Assembly: GCA_027924645.1 (NCBI GenBank)
Contig: BSBN01001017.1
Location: 8,272,501-8,336,500, forward strand
DNA: 64,000 bases
Direction: 5' to 3'
DNA from: Cunninghamia lanceolata
Lineage: Eukaryota > Streptophyta > Pinopsida > Cupressales > Cupressaceae
Shown here piece after piece: positions 33,460-45,578 of the stretch. Position numbers and translations under genes: made by a program. How positions within the stretch are numbered: the stretch's first letter is position 1; each line of letters starts with the position of its first letter. The notes beneath the pieces are model-generated. The model saw only the letters and a list, made by a program, of their open reading frames with translations, did no database searches and had not been told where the DNA came from.

Positions 33460-36400
33460 GATGAGAGTATGAAGATCTGCACCATGTTTCTGGATCTACT
33501 CTTCAGTCATCCATACTGCTTCAGAATTAGGTTTTCCCTTCCAAGAGACTAGATACTCCAAGTACTATTTGTTCCGGGTCTGTTTGACCACTCTGGTGTC
33601 CAAAACCTTCTGCAACTGTGGAGGATCATGCTTGGGAATGTTATCATGGACTGTATCCTATAGGAGTTCCTGATCTGCATCTGGATAAGACCTGTATGGA
33701 GTTAAATCACATACATTGAATATAGGGGACAAACCAAGATCAGGTGGGAGTTGTATCTCATAAGCATTCTGTCCATGCTTGTGCAAAATCTGACATGGTC
33801 CAACTTTTCTCTGCATGAGTTTAGTATATTTTCCCTTAGGAAGTCTGTCCTTCTTCAAATGAACCCATACCAAATCTCCAACATCAAATTGTACATCCTT
33901 CTTCTTTTTATCAGCATATTTCTTATACTTCAAGGTGGTTTACTGCAGTTGTGTCTTGACTTGATCATGAACCTCTTTTATGGCTTCTGCAAAAGCTTCA
34001 CCTTCGGCACTAACAGGGTCTACTGTAGGTAGATCTCTCAATTCCAAAATTCCTCTTGGATGCATACCATAAACTATCTGGAAAGGTGATTTCCCTGTGC
34101 TCCTATTGACAGTATCATTATAGGAAAATTCAGCTTGAGATAGAATATTATCCCACTTTTCTCCATGTTGTTTTGTCAAACATCTAAGCAAATTTCCTAA
34201 GGAACGGTTCACTACTTCAGTCTGTCCATCCGTTTGAGGATGATATGCAGAGGAAAAAGACAAATTTGTTCCAAGTTTCTTCCAAAGAGTTCTCCAGAAG
34301 TGACCAATAAACTTCACATCCCTATCTGACACTATGCTCAATGGCAATCCATGGATTCTGACAATCTCCCTGAAAAACAAATCTGCAATGTATGAAGCAT
34401 CAGCAGTGGTTTTGCATGGCAAGAAATGTGCCATTTTGCTGAATCTATCCACTACAACAAAAACACTGTCAAACCCTTTCCTTGTCCTTGGTAAACCCAA
34501 GACAAAATCCATACTTATGCTTTCCCATGGTCTGGAAGGAATGGGTAAGGGCTGATATAAACCTGCATTGGTCGACCTGCCTTTAGCTTTCTGACATATC
34601 ACACATGTCTCTACAAACTTTCTGACATCTGATTGTAACTTAGGCCAAAAGTAATGTCTTCGGACAAGATCAAGAGTCTTATCTAGACCAAAATGACCTG
34701 CCATAGCTCCACAATGTTTCTCCTTAATGATGTTTAACCTCATAGAACACCTTGGAATACATAACTGTCCACCTTTGAACAACAATCCATCCTGAATCAA
34801 AAATTCAGAGAATTCAGCATGATATTTCTCTCCAAAAGAAGTACATACATGATATATCTCCCCAAAATCTTCATCAGTCTCATACATGGTCTTTAGTGAA
34901 TCAATGCCAACACTTTCTAACTGAATCTGGTTGATTGTGAGAACTCTCCTGCTCAAAGCATCTGCAACTTTATTCTTGACTCCTTTCTTATGCTTCAATG
35001 TAAAAGTAAATGCTTGTAAGGTTTCGACCCATTTCATGTGTCTGTGGTTCAGCTTTTCCTGGCTGTTTATGAAACTTAGAGCCTGGTTATCTGTGAATAC
35101 TATGAATTCCTTTGGCATCAAGTAATGCCTCCATTTCTTGAGTGACTGGACTAAAGCATACATTTCCAAATCATATGAGGAATACCTCTTCTTAGCATCA
35201 TTGAGCTTCTCACTGAAAAATGCAATAGGTCTACCTTCTTGGCTGAGTACTGCTCCAATGGCCATGTGACTGGCATCACATTCCACCTGAAAGATTTTGT
35301 TGAAGTCTAGAAGTGCAAGGACTGGCTGCTGTGCCACCTTCTTCTTCAATGTTTCAAAAGAATCATCTGCTCTTTGAGTCCAAACAAATCTGCACTTCTG
35401 TCCTCCCTTGATGGTATCAAGCATGGGTGCACAAATATGACTAAACCCTCTTATAAACTTCCTGTAGAAGGTTGCTAACCCATGGAAACTTCTGACATCA
35501 TTCATAGTCTTTGGGGTTGGCCAAGACAATATGGCACTTACCTTCTCCTTATCCATTTGTAACTTTCCTTGTGAAATGACAAAACCCAAATATGTGATCT
35601 CCTCTTGCATGAACAAACACTTGTCTAAATTTATCATCAGCTGCTCTTCATGTAACCTCTTAAGAACCAAATCTATGTGTCTGAGATGTTCTTCTTTTGT
35701 GTTGCTGAAAATCAGAATGTCATCTAGATATACTATGACAAACTTACCAATGAACTCTTTCAAAACCTCATTCATCAACCTCATAAAAGTACTAGGTGCA
35801 TTAGATAAACCAAAAGGCATAACCTTCCACTCATATAACCCTTCATTAGTTTTGAATGCTATTTTCCATTCATCTCCTGGTCTAATCCTGATCTGATGAT
35901 ATCCACTCTTCAAATCTATTTTTGTAAAATACTTAGCACCTCCCAAACAGTCAAGTAAATCCTCTATCCTAGGGATTGGAAACCTATACCTGATTATGAT
36001 CTTGTTAATAGCTCTGGAATCTGTGCAAAGCCTCCAAGTACCTTCCTTCTTTGGTGCTAGTACAGCTGGTACTGCACATGGACTTAAACTTTTCCCAATC
36101 AGACCTGAATCCAATAATTCTTCAATTTGTCTGGCTACTTCTGCATTCTGTTCTGGAGTTAGCTTATAGGCTGCTTTGTTTGGAAGTGTTGACCCTGGAA
36201 TTAAGTCTATGCAGTGACTAATATCCCTGACAGGTGGTAGGGATCTTGGCATTCCCTCTGAGATGATACCTTTGTACTTATCCAATAGCTCTTGGATAGC
36301 TGGGTCTATGAACCTTTGCTTCTTCTCTTCCTTGACTTCTTGCTGCTGTTCTTTATTCACCCTCATACATGGGATTAGGGCATATGCAACTGCACCTTCT

Positions 36401-36561
36401 GCTGCTACTTCTTTCATGAACTGTTTACCTTCCATCAGCATTACCTTCACCTCTTTTCCTTTAGATTTCTCCTCTTTCTCCGTCAATGGTAGTAACTTTA
36501 TAGCCTTACCATCTTTCGTGATTGTATAGACGTTTCTAACACCATCATGTTGTGCCTTCAA
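33460..36561 (-). pseudogene. Gypsy pol: RT, RNase H, integrase, chromodomain (stops)
   Basis: The 873-codon open stretch 36561-33940 has RT (D at about residue 216; YLDD 278-281 in 'IVYLDDILIF'), RNase H (ECDAS, D429; E466; FTDNQ, D491; ADALSR, D535), an integrase HHCC finger ('GHFGL...CVICQKAK', about 617-657) and a D685, D746, E782 catalytic triad with the expected D-35-E spacing. All catalytic residues are present. After a TAA at 33940-33942 the frame goes on (33933-33658) through 'KVGPCQILHKHGQNAYEI', a GPY/F-like module. After TAG stops at 33658-33660, 33565-33567 and 33496-33498 come chromodomain residues ('YLEYLVSWKGKPN'). Each stop sits where Gln is expected. Confidence 0.93.
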
Positions 36562-36567
36562 ATCATA

Positions 36568-38100
36568 CTACCATGGTCTACCAAATAAAAGATTGCAAGC
36601 ATCCATCATGGTAATGTCAAACAACAACTTATCCTTATATGCTCCAATCTGAAATTCTACCCAAGCCTGCTCTTCTACAGTTGTCTGCTGACCTTGGGTA
36701 AGCCATGAGACTTTATATGGGGATGGGTGAGGCAATCTCCTAAGCTTAAGCTTTGTCACCATTTCTTTAGACACAAAATTTTCAGTAGAACCAGAATCAA
36801 TCAAAACTTTACATGCCTTACCTCCTGCTTTGCAAATAGTCCTGAAAAGAGACTTTCTTTGAGGGGATTCTTTGTCAGGTACCTTCATGGTAGTCACTGT
36901 TCTTCTCATCATTAGAGACTCTCCACTTTCTGGGTATCCATAATTATCAGGAGCATTCACACTCTGAAAAGCATTAGAGCCTGTCATACTTTGATTATCA
37001 GGTTCTTGGATCAGATTTGTTCTCCTTTCTCCTGTTGAGCTTGTGGCCTTTTCTGGACATCTGCTGGCTATATGGCCTTCTTTGTTACAGTTATAACATC
37101 TGATGGATCCTCTGCCCTGGGATCTTCCTCTGAAAGGTCTTCTACCTCTGAAGTTTCCTTGCTGACTATAATTTTCCCCCTGGTTCTGACTATTGTTTCC
37201 CTTACTATTGTCATGACTGGATTCTCCTTGATATCCATGTCCATGTCCTCTGCCTCTAAAAGGACCTCTTCCACCTCTTTGTTGTCTTCCTCTTCCTCTA
37301 TTGTGTTGTTCTTGTTTTCTCTTTAACTTCTCTTCCACTTTCAATGCCAACTAAAAGCATTTCTGAACTGTATCTGGATTATGCAGACTTAAATCTTCCT
37401 GAATATTGAACCTCAATCCATTAAGGTATCTGGCTACCTTCTCTTCTTCACTTTCCTTTACCTTTGTTTTCATACAAAGTTTCATGAATTCTTCTGTATA
37501 TGAGCTGACATCTAGCTCCTTCTGCTTCAGGTTTTGCTTCCTCTTGTGTAATTAGATACTGTAATCCAATGGGACATAAGCTTCCTTTACTAATGCCATC
37601 ATCTTCTTCCATGTAGCGACTCTACGCTTTCCTTCCTGTACTCTATCATCTTGGACGAAATTCCACCATGTCAAGGCAGCTTCTTTCATTTTTGACTGAG
37701 CTATTTTCACCCTCTGTTGTTCTGGTATCTCCTCTGTTACAAAGAAATTGTTCAAGGAGTCTATCCACTCCATCACTGAATCAGGTTCCATCTTTCCTGT
37801 AAACACTGGCAAATCCAGTTTCACATCCATGGTTCTCCTCTCCATGGCCTTGAGGGTGTTCAACAGTGGTCTCTGGTCTGCAGGAACGACCTCCTCGTTC
37901 CAACGAGGGATCTCTTCTTCTTCCCTATCTTCTTCTCTACCAGAACCTACTCTGCTCCTCAACTTTGCTAACTCATCCTTCAATTCCTGATTCTGAGCCT
38001 TCACGGCCTTGCTCTCTGCAATCTGTTTCTTCACCAGAACTACCAACTCAACGTTGGTCATCCTTGCCGGCATCTCAGATGTTCCTTCGTCACCTGACAT
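36568..38100 (-). pseudogene. Gypsy gag and protease (stops)
   Basis: From the ATG at 38100: an N-terminal coiled coil ('KAQNQELKDELAKLRSRV'), a Retrotrans_gag-type domain ('LPVFTGKMEPDSVMEWIDS' to 'ALTWWNFV'), a TAA at 37552-37554, further gag, a TAG near 37351, then an RG-rich segment, one knuckle (CYNCNKEGHIASRC) and the protease 'VLIDSGSTENFVS'. It ends 'LLFGRPW' with TAG at 36568-36570, in frame with pol. All three stops fit C-to-T changes at Gln codons. Without them gag-pol would be a single reading frame, as is usual for chromoviruses. Confidence 0.92.
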
Positions 38101-38139
38101 CCTGCTATATCCTGATCTTTTCCAGAAGATCCTTCCTTT

Positions 38140-38151
38140 GCTCTGATACCA
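38140..38151 (-). other. Primer-binding site (iMet tRNA), gypsy element
   Basis: TGGTATCAGAGC on the minus strand, three bases from the inner end of the 5' LTR. Confidence 0.92.
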
Positions 38152-38154
38152 CTA

Positions 38155-39876
38155 TGATGCAGAGGTAAAACGCAACGGGAGCTTACAAATGGGAAGGAGG
38201 AGTCATTAACACAACCAACATGTTAAAATCCTATCGGCTTATCATCATCATCATATTTCTTGCTAACTCAGACAGCATCATCATATTTTGAAGAGACACA
38301 AAATATCCTCCTGCTGACTACTGTTCACTTCCTTATCGCCTTTCGCCTTTCGCCTGTCAGCAGCATCATCACATTCGGCTATCAGCAGCATCATCACATT
38401 CGGCTATCAGCAGCATCCTCCTGATGTTCACTGTTCTTCTTACCGCCAAACTCTATCTTCATCATCATGATGTTCAGCATCATCTTCATCAGCAGGATAT
38501 AAAATATCCGGTTCCTCCGATATATCCTGATGACGACAACTTCAAGCACCTTTCCTTCGATGCTTACGTCACCCCGATATCTGACTACTCAAACAACAGC
38601 ATCAGGATATGACTTATCCGGTCATATTGAAACATCCTGATGAGGTTAACCAAACTTTATGCCGATGACTTACGCCGATGCCAAAACACTTAGCGACAGC
38701 AGGATAAACTTGCATAGGGTGATATTCGCAATATCCTGATGACGATGACATCACATGCACCTGATGATGATGTCACCCGGATATAAGACTCTTACATCCT
38801 CCGCAGCATGATAATAAAATGTCGGGTGATATTATACATATCCTGATGATGACTTTTAAGATCCTGATGACGACTTTTAAGAACCTCCTGTCCTTAGTCA
38901 AAAAGATGATTTTTCCCTCCCGCATACGATAGCGATATGCGGATGATGGGTACACACGAAAGATGATCCTGATGACGATATACACACTGAGTATATATCC
39001 AACCTATATCATCCTGATGCACTTGAAACATACAGTCTTCGTCAGCTTCATAACCCGATCCGGATAGCGATATACTCATAGATGTCGATGCGATTCACTC
39101 CGTCTGGAAAAGCACATGCAGACCCCTGTATATCCGTCAACTGCATGCAAACTCACAGAACCGCACAATTTCACAAAGAAAATATGATGATCGGGCCGGA
39201 TCACCTTCAGATCAAAACTTAACAGTTTATCTTCCTAAATCCTAGCACATGAGGATGCTAGGTTGATTCATAGCATGCTACCAATCGATCTTCCACCCAA
39301 TGAAATGCATAAACAGAAAAATAAAATACAACCTAAACTAACATGCATGACCATTCCACCAATTCACAGAATCAACCGGTGGAAGGGTTGAAAGAATCCA
39401 TTAATCTGTAATCAGAACAGAAATCAAAACATAAACAGTGTATAAACCAGATAATGTAATTGATGAGATCTTATTTAGATGAAACACAAATGTCCTGTTT
39501 CTACAACAATGTTTCACAATGTCTGGACTGAACTCTGGATTTCACTCAATCACCAGTACAACATAACTACTGCTCTCTACTACTCTAATATGATATCAAA
39601 CCCTAACTGATCTGAGTTATTTATAGCAATATCCTACGAGTACTACCAACTCGATTCCCAGCGGCTGGGAGCTTCCAAGCGGCTGGGAGAGGACAGCTCA
39701 TACTACCTGATCACGAACTCTAACTACCTGCACATTCTCCTAGGCTGATCTAATACATATGCATTGGTCCAATGGACCTTATTACATTATGAAGTCAAAC
39801 ATACTAAAAATAGACTAATGTCCTGTCATGCGGACAATGAACCTATATTCTGTCTTGTAGGGGTGCTCCTGCACCA
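38155..39876 (-). repeat. 5' LTR of the gypsy element
   Basis: 1722 bp. It matches 31716-33424 except for scattered transitions, a short block near 38395-38415 and a 13-bp insertion near 38665. Confidence 0.93.
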
Positions 39877-39944
39877 TGGCTACCCATGTCTTTCCTGAGC
39901 CTAAAATGAAACCAAAAGCGTGGGTGTGAAATTCAAAATTTTAG

Positions 39945-40190
39945 AAACAGGTACCCATTTTAAAATAGATACCCATTCTAGAAAACAATAGAAAACAAAA
40001 CGGGTACCCGTTTTAAAACAGGTACCCATTCTAAAAAATAATAAAAAATAAAACGGGTACCTATTTCTAAAAATAGTAAAAAATAAAATGGGTACCCGTT
40101 CTATAAAACAAAATGGGTACTCGTTTTAAAACGAGTCCCTGTTCTAGGCCTGGGTGCCCACTCCTAAATGGGTACCCGTTCCTGTCAAGA
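39945..40190 (+). repeat. Array of GGGTACCC palindromic words in the right arm of element W
   Basis: About eight 'gggtaccc'-like words (several as 'acgggtacccgt' or a one-base variant) recur about every 20-35 bp, separated by A-rich 'aaaaaataaa' spacers, ending about 55 bp inside the right terminus. Subterminal motif arrays in TIR elements often bind transposase; that role here is inference. Confidence 0.7.
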
Positions 40191-40623
40191 TTTTTTTTTG
40201 CACGACACTTCCCCTATATGTGGACCCAACTTCTTTCCTTTACCCTTCTATCAATATATTATAGATTTAGATTAGTCAAAGTTTATTTGTTGTTATTAGA
40301 ATACATTTGTTCATAGAAGTGGTTTAGATTTAATTATATTACAAATTGGCATATATATTAGAAACCCCTCGATCCTAACATGAGGCAAAGAACATTCAAA
40401 TCATCATATTCAGAAAACATAGAAACCAAAACATTTGACTACACTAAATTTAGATCACCCTAGAGTTGTTTGATTGCAAGTAGTTAATTAGAACACACTC
40501 CATTTTGGGAAAATACAAAAAGAGGATAAAATAGATTTCCTTTTGTATGAATTAGATTAATCCATTTAGGTAACTCATTTCAACTCTCAAAAATATCAAA
40601 AGTGAGCAAAATCCTTTAATCAC

Positions 40624-42351
40624 AATGTGAGGCATTCAAAAATTGAACAAACACAACGCAACAACTTTGTTGCCATCCACAACACTTCTCTTGCACATGA
40701 AGAGAGTAATTAGTCCAATTCACCCCCACTTAGCTAACTTTTCCTGGAAGAATGGTAGTCATTTAGATGATGCCTTTAGCAATGGTTTAATGATTGTGTT
40801 GTCTAGAGTCTAACTCATTTGTGTTGTGCTTGAGTCAGTTTTGAGCATCACATATTTTAGTAAGTCTGACATGAAGAGCAAATCCTCATGGATGGCCTTT
40901 TTCACATTTCTACATGTTTTTTCATTTCACTTCCACCTTTTTATTTCATTCCATTTACTTTGTGGTACTTTTTACACCCCCAACATATGATGAAATCAAA
41001 CAAAGTTTGTGGGCAAGTACCCTCCAACAATGTAAGGGTGCCTAAACCCTATCTAATAAATCTAATGGTAGATATATCGATGTTTTCTTATTTAGTTAAA
41101 TTTTGAGTATAGATTTTATTTTATGATATTAGACTAGCTAATCTTCATAAAATTATTATGCTAATTATTATTGTCAATTAGATTTCTCTAATTATTGGGA
41201 AAAGGATTTCAGTTATAATAATACCAAAGAGACATTAACGATTAAGTAGAATCCAAGGAGAAAAAAATAAAGTATGAGATTTACATTTTGATCATTTACT
41301 TCATTTAGGTATGCAAATACTTTGTGCCTTGTTTACAATTATATTTCCTCCACATGCATTTGTGTAAGTGTTGTCATGAAGGATTGCACCCTGTCAAGCA
41401 CTAAGCTCAACAATCCCATGAAACATTGGATCACTCTCAGACTGTGGGTTGTCTATTATGAGAGTGAACCTTCGGAAGAGTTGGCTCCCTTTAAATGCCC
41501 CTTAGATCTGATGTGCTTTCAACGAAAAGAGATAGTAGGATGATTAATAAAACTAAAATTGATCTTAAGGGGTGATGCACCAATGATTATATCCTAACTT
41601 GAAACCTAATTCACAGTTATTTCTCAATACTTCTATTCTTACAACTCAAATTGAACAATCTTATCACATAAATATTTCACAGAAAGGCATGAAATCACTT
41701 GCACAATCTGTAACTTGTGGTAAAATTTGCACTTTTGTGTACTTGCATTCAATGAATGAGACATTAAACTTAAAGGTTTCAATTTAAAACACAATAAATC
41801 TTTATCAAATCATTCAAAAGAGAACAAGACACCTGAATCTAAGAAGAAACATCTGATTTTATTGAAAAATGGAAGGAAAACTCTGCAATAACTATGAAAA
41901 CTATTGAAAAGTAAATTGTTGTTGTATAAAAACCTATAAAATATGCTAAGTTACAATACTGAATATGTCTCTACAATGTGTAAAGGCAAGAGAAAAAGCA
42001 AGAACTAAGAAAAAAGCATAAGTTTTTTTCTCTTATAATACAAAAATCTGTCCAAAAAGCCAAAGGGAAACTCCACTCTAGTCAAACTGTACTCCAAGTG
42101 ATGCATGAATAGGCTGAAAAGTCCACTCCCAGTTGTTGGGTGAGTAAGAGGAAAATGCCTAAATAAAAGGGCCCACAACTGCTCCAAATTGAGCTATTTT
42201 AGCTCATAACTCCTCTCAAGGTGTTTAACCAAAAGATTTCCAAAAATAGACCTATTTGACTCCAAGTCAAAAATAGAAACAGAATCTCCTCTTGCATGAG
42301 TTTGCCACCTCAGTTTAACTCCTCCTTTCTCCTTTGCATGATTTGGGGGCA
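40624..42351. other. No supported feature
   Basis: AT-rich DNA with only short open frames lacking motifs. Nothing in it matches the repeats in this window. Confidence 0.5.
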
Positions 42352-42506
42352 AAAATACATTGTTTTGACAAATATTAAGGGTAATATGTTTGCATGCTTT
42401 ACCTTAATAGGTGTTATATGATCTTATCTTCCTTGGTTTTGTATAACAAATATTAAAGTAATTTATAATGTATTACCCTTAATATGTGTTAAGACACATT
42501 ATTTTG
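42352..42506. repeat. Inverted-repeat element of about 155 bp (MITE-like)
   Basis: The left arm has 'aatattaagggtaatatg'. The right arm, read on the other strand, has 'catattaagggtaataca', with similarity continuing outward to 'aaaata' for about 45 bp. No clear target duplication. Confidence 0.5.
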
Positions 42507-44489
42507 GCTTCAACTTATGCAAAAAAGAAAAGGGGTTTCATAATGAGTTTAATCTTGACTTTACCCTTTACAAAAACTCACAAGGCTATAATAATAATCT
42601 TTCTGCCCTTTAACTTATGACAAGGCTTCTAATAATGTTTCAATGATGCAAAGACTATCATAGTGTTCCCTGATTATTTCAACCCTATGATGTCTATTTT
42701 GATGTTTAAGGTTTGAAAAGAAACCTTAAAAAAGGTCAAGCTCTTTAATAATCATTTCATATCTCCATGGGCTCCTCTACTTCGGCATTCACACTTGCCA
42801 AAGTGTTGACCATATGCTTCCTTTGGTTTTATGATAATTTCCTTTAAATCAAAAGTCAAAAAGACACTAAGGCACAGACCTAGGGCACCAAACAAAAAGA
42901 TGTCAAACCCTAAACAAACTCATTCATTCTTTTCTTTCATTGCAATTTTGGTTTTCTATTGCTCCTACGCCACCTATGAGGGTTTGAAGGCTCTGGTGTT
43001 GTTGAGGGCTTCTGTTGGCTTTACTGGTAAGCTTCCTTCACTATACATACTGTTGTGCATTTGATACAAGGAGAATGGTAAAAAAACCACCCTTTTTCTA
43101 TTATTTTAGTGAAAACCTAGTAGAAACTGGTAAAAAGCTTCTATTTTCTCTGCCTTTATGGTGTAAAATTGTGAAAATGTTGTTCTATTCTTTAATAAAA
43201 GCTATGAGAATTCTTTATGGATCTTTTTGTTTGGAAGATCAGTGAGAGGCTACTTCAGATCTTCTGTGGTTCTTCATGTTTCTTCTCATTCATTTTGATT
43301 GTACTATGTCATGCTTATACTTTGAAGAAGACGAGTGAAAACTAAGATGTTACCTATGTTTCTTATCTTTGAATGATGATAGCTATGAAACTCTGTTGTT
43401 TCTACAGTTTTATATGCTCTCCTTCTAAGCCAAAATAGTGGGAAAGTATGTATTTTATTGCTCTATTAAAGGTTTTACCTTGAGGATGCAAGCAAGGGTT
43501 TCAAACCCTAGAAGATATGTGGCTCCTTGATACTCTGGTGTCCTTATATGACTTCGTGACTACTTTTGATAGTATACTGCTATTTCTATATAATAGAACT
43601 TGTGCTTTTCTGAAGGTGTTCATATTGTTGCTCTTTTAATCATTCCATGGATAAAATAAACCCATTTCCTTGCTTCCTTTGAAGAACATGCTTTGAAAAA
43701 ATGATTTACTATTACCTTTATGCTGGGGCTTCTTGTATGGAGGTTATATTTGAAGTTGTGAAGATATCTACTCCCAAAACCCTTTGCACTTCTCTGTATT
43801 GGTGTTCATGACTATGCTTTTGATAGCTAGGGTTGACTGTCCCCTTAGTAATTTATAGATGACTACTTTATGTTTATCATGAACAAGGTGAAGGCTTGCT
43901 TAATAATGGGGTCTCTTCTTTGCTTTGTCTATGCTATGACATATGTGGTTATACCTTTTCAAGGAGTCTTCATGAGGGAACTCCTGTGAGTAAAAAATAG
44001 TGAGGGTTTACTTGTAACATATGGGAAATCTCATTATTTCTTCTCTACTTTTTCCTTTCTTTGAGAAATAGTTGAAAAGACTCTTTTCTTTGAGACTCTG
44101 CTAGGGTTTCATCCTTTATGTCTTGATCATGGAAAATGGTTGATCCTCTTTGAAAAACACTATGAAAATGGGACTTATTGCTCTAATGCTAGCACTCTCA
44201 GCTGGCTCTATCTCAATACACTGGTAATCTTTCAAGCCTTAATAAAGTCTCAACTTCTTAACATAATTTGTCACAACAAACCCAAACTTGCTGACTAGCC
44301 CTCACTTTACTTCATACGTTTTGACTATCGTTCGGCCCCATTTTGTTGTTGCTACTATGGCTATCAGGCATTTCAATATTTAACAGTCATGTTATGACTA
44401 CTTCACTCATTCCTTGCATAATGTTGCCTCTTCATAGTCTTTGATTGTCTCTCTCAAAACCACTCTCTGGTTCTTAGTTTTGTGCTCAT
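42507..44489. other. No supported gene; diffuse TGACTACT-type words
   Basis: Short open frames (for example 42831-43064 and 43015-43245) have no recognisable domains. Loosely repeated words such as 'tgactact', 'gactgtcc' and 'gactatc' recur here and beyond the young element (51887-53385), consistent with one ancient sequence split by that insertion. Confidence 0.4.
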
Positions 44490-45578
44490 TGTTGATAACT
44501 GAGAGGGGGGGGTGAATCAGTTATCCTAATTATTTCACTTATTGAACTTTCCTTTTAATTGATGCAGCATAGAATCAAACACAAAAACATTAATCATGAA
44601 ATAAGAAACACATGACACAGTATTTTTGACGTGGAAACCCTGTTAAGGGAGAAAACCACGGGGTGATTAACCCAAAATTATTCTCTGTTAGAAGAATAGG
44701 AAATTACAAAAATGGCACTTGCCAATTAGGGCTCACTGCCCGAGCACACTGCTCACAAGAGGCCCACTGCCTACAAAAAGACACACTGTCTACAAAGTGA
44801 TAAGAATCACAGTCTTGAACTGATTGGAAGCATCTGCATATGCTGGAGTTCAGTTCCGGTTAGGCTCAGTACACTGATCTGCTGCACTTCATCTTTCCTC
44901 TGTTCTTTATTCTGCTGTCTTTCACATACCGGATCTTTCTTGCTACTTCTGCTCTGTTCTGGACTTGTTCACATATCACTTACACACACACACCTTTCAC
45001 AACTAAATCCATCCTTTATATATATCCGCACAAGTAATTTCATCACCTTTCTAGTCGGCATCCGGAACAGTTTAGTTTCTTACAAACTTTGTTCTGTCGG
45101 CTGAATCCTTGCTCACCAAGCAATGCGGATCAAGCATATACTTGTAGATATCATCAATCATGTCGGCCAAACATGATTCATGCCTTCACAACCTTTATCA
45201 TTAACAGTAACACATCCGGAAAGTAGTCTGATACTCTGTCAGTCAGTTCTTCCTCTGTTTTCACTGTCTCTCAGGAATCCGGTACTCAACTATTCATATC
45301 TTTATCCTTATCCATCACCGGAGGCTAAATCCTTGGAATATACCACTCAAGGTAGTCCTCTTGACTTCCCCAAATCTGCACTGCACCAAGACACTTCCTC
45401 TGAGAGATCCGGACCAATCTGTCGGACCTTGCCACATGCTCTGTTCTTGTTCACCGGACCACAACAATCTTTAATCTGACTTCCGGTAGAGACATATCAT
45501 GACTTGCGGATATGTGGGATGACCTTTGTTGCCATCAATGACAACAACCATGAATCCATATAGTGTCTCTTGCCAACA
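44490..45578 (-). repeat. 3' LTR of the young pol-less element
   Basis: Its outer end carries the hairpin GATAACTGA (44494-44502) / TCAGTTATC (44517-44525) around a run of eight G. It contains the inverted family signature 'gtggaaaccctgttaaggga' and 'gctcactgcc' words (44720-44790). Confidence 0.95.

Larger units (their letters stand above)
31716..39876 (-). mobile_element. Ty3/gypsy chromodomain-type retrotransposon
   Basis: 8161 bp on the minus strand, LTRs TGATGCAG...GCACCA, perfect 5-bp target duplication TGGCT (31711-31715 and 39877-39881). Order on the minus strand: LTR, iMet PBS, gag with zinc knuckle, aspartic protease, RT, RNase H, integrase, chromodomain, LTR. The LTRs differ by roughly 20 mostly C/T or G/A changes plus a 13-bp indel. 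Seven in-frame stops each fit a Gln codon changed by C to T. Recently inserted but inactivated. Confidence 0.95.
30906..40245 (+). mobile_element. Larger TIR element W, split by a gypsy retrotransposon
   Basis: Native parts 30906-31715 and 39882-40245 (about 1.17 kb). The inverted ends share AAGAAGTTGGGTCCAC close to each terminus. The flanks TTCTA (30901-30905 and 40246-40250) are a 5-bp duplication, or 4 bp if the first A is a mutated terminal G. The left end contains CCACTTTTTGGCTAAA, identical to part of the end of X2, so W and X look related. The left arm repeats 'gtacgaccaacataatttga' near 31175 and 31344. No transposase. Confidence 0.75.
28563..40617 (+). repeat. Tandem duplication, copy 2 (about 2.7 kb native, enlarged by a TIR element)
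   Basis: Native pieces 28563-30905 and 40251-40617, collinear with copy 1. It preserves the empty site for the outer copia insertion (about 29507-29520) and for TIR copy X2 (about 40250-40262). A private 80-bp tandem duplication is at 29191-29350 ('tccatgtacatggatct' at 29191 and 29271). Confidence 0.85.

Noticed and set aside
42831..43245. Two overlapping short open frames with some hydrophobic stretches
   Set aside because: No family motif, promoter or splice context; length expected by chance.
45180..45479. Open frame in the LTR, repeated at 51426-51782
   Set aside because: Lies within both LTRs of the young element in U3, antisense to the element, with no motif. Present twice only because LTRs are duplicates.
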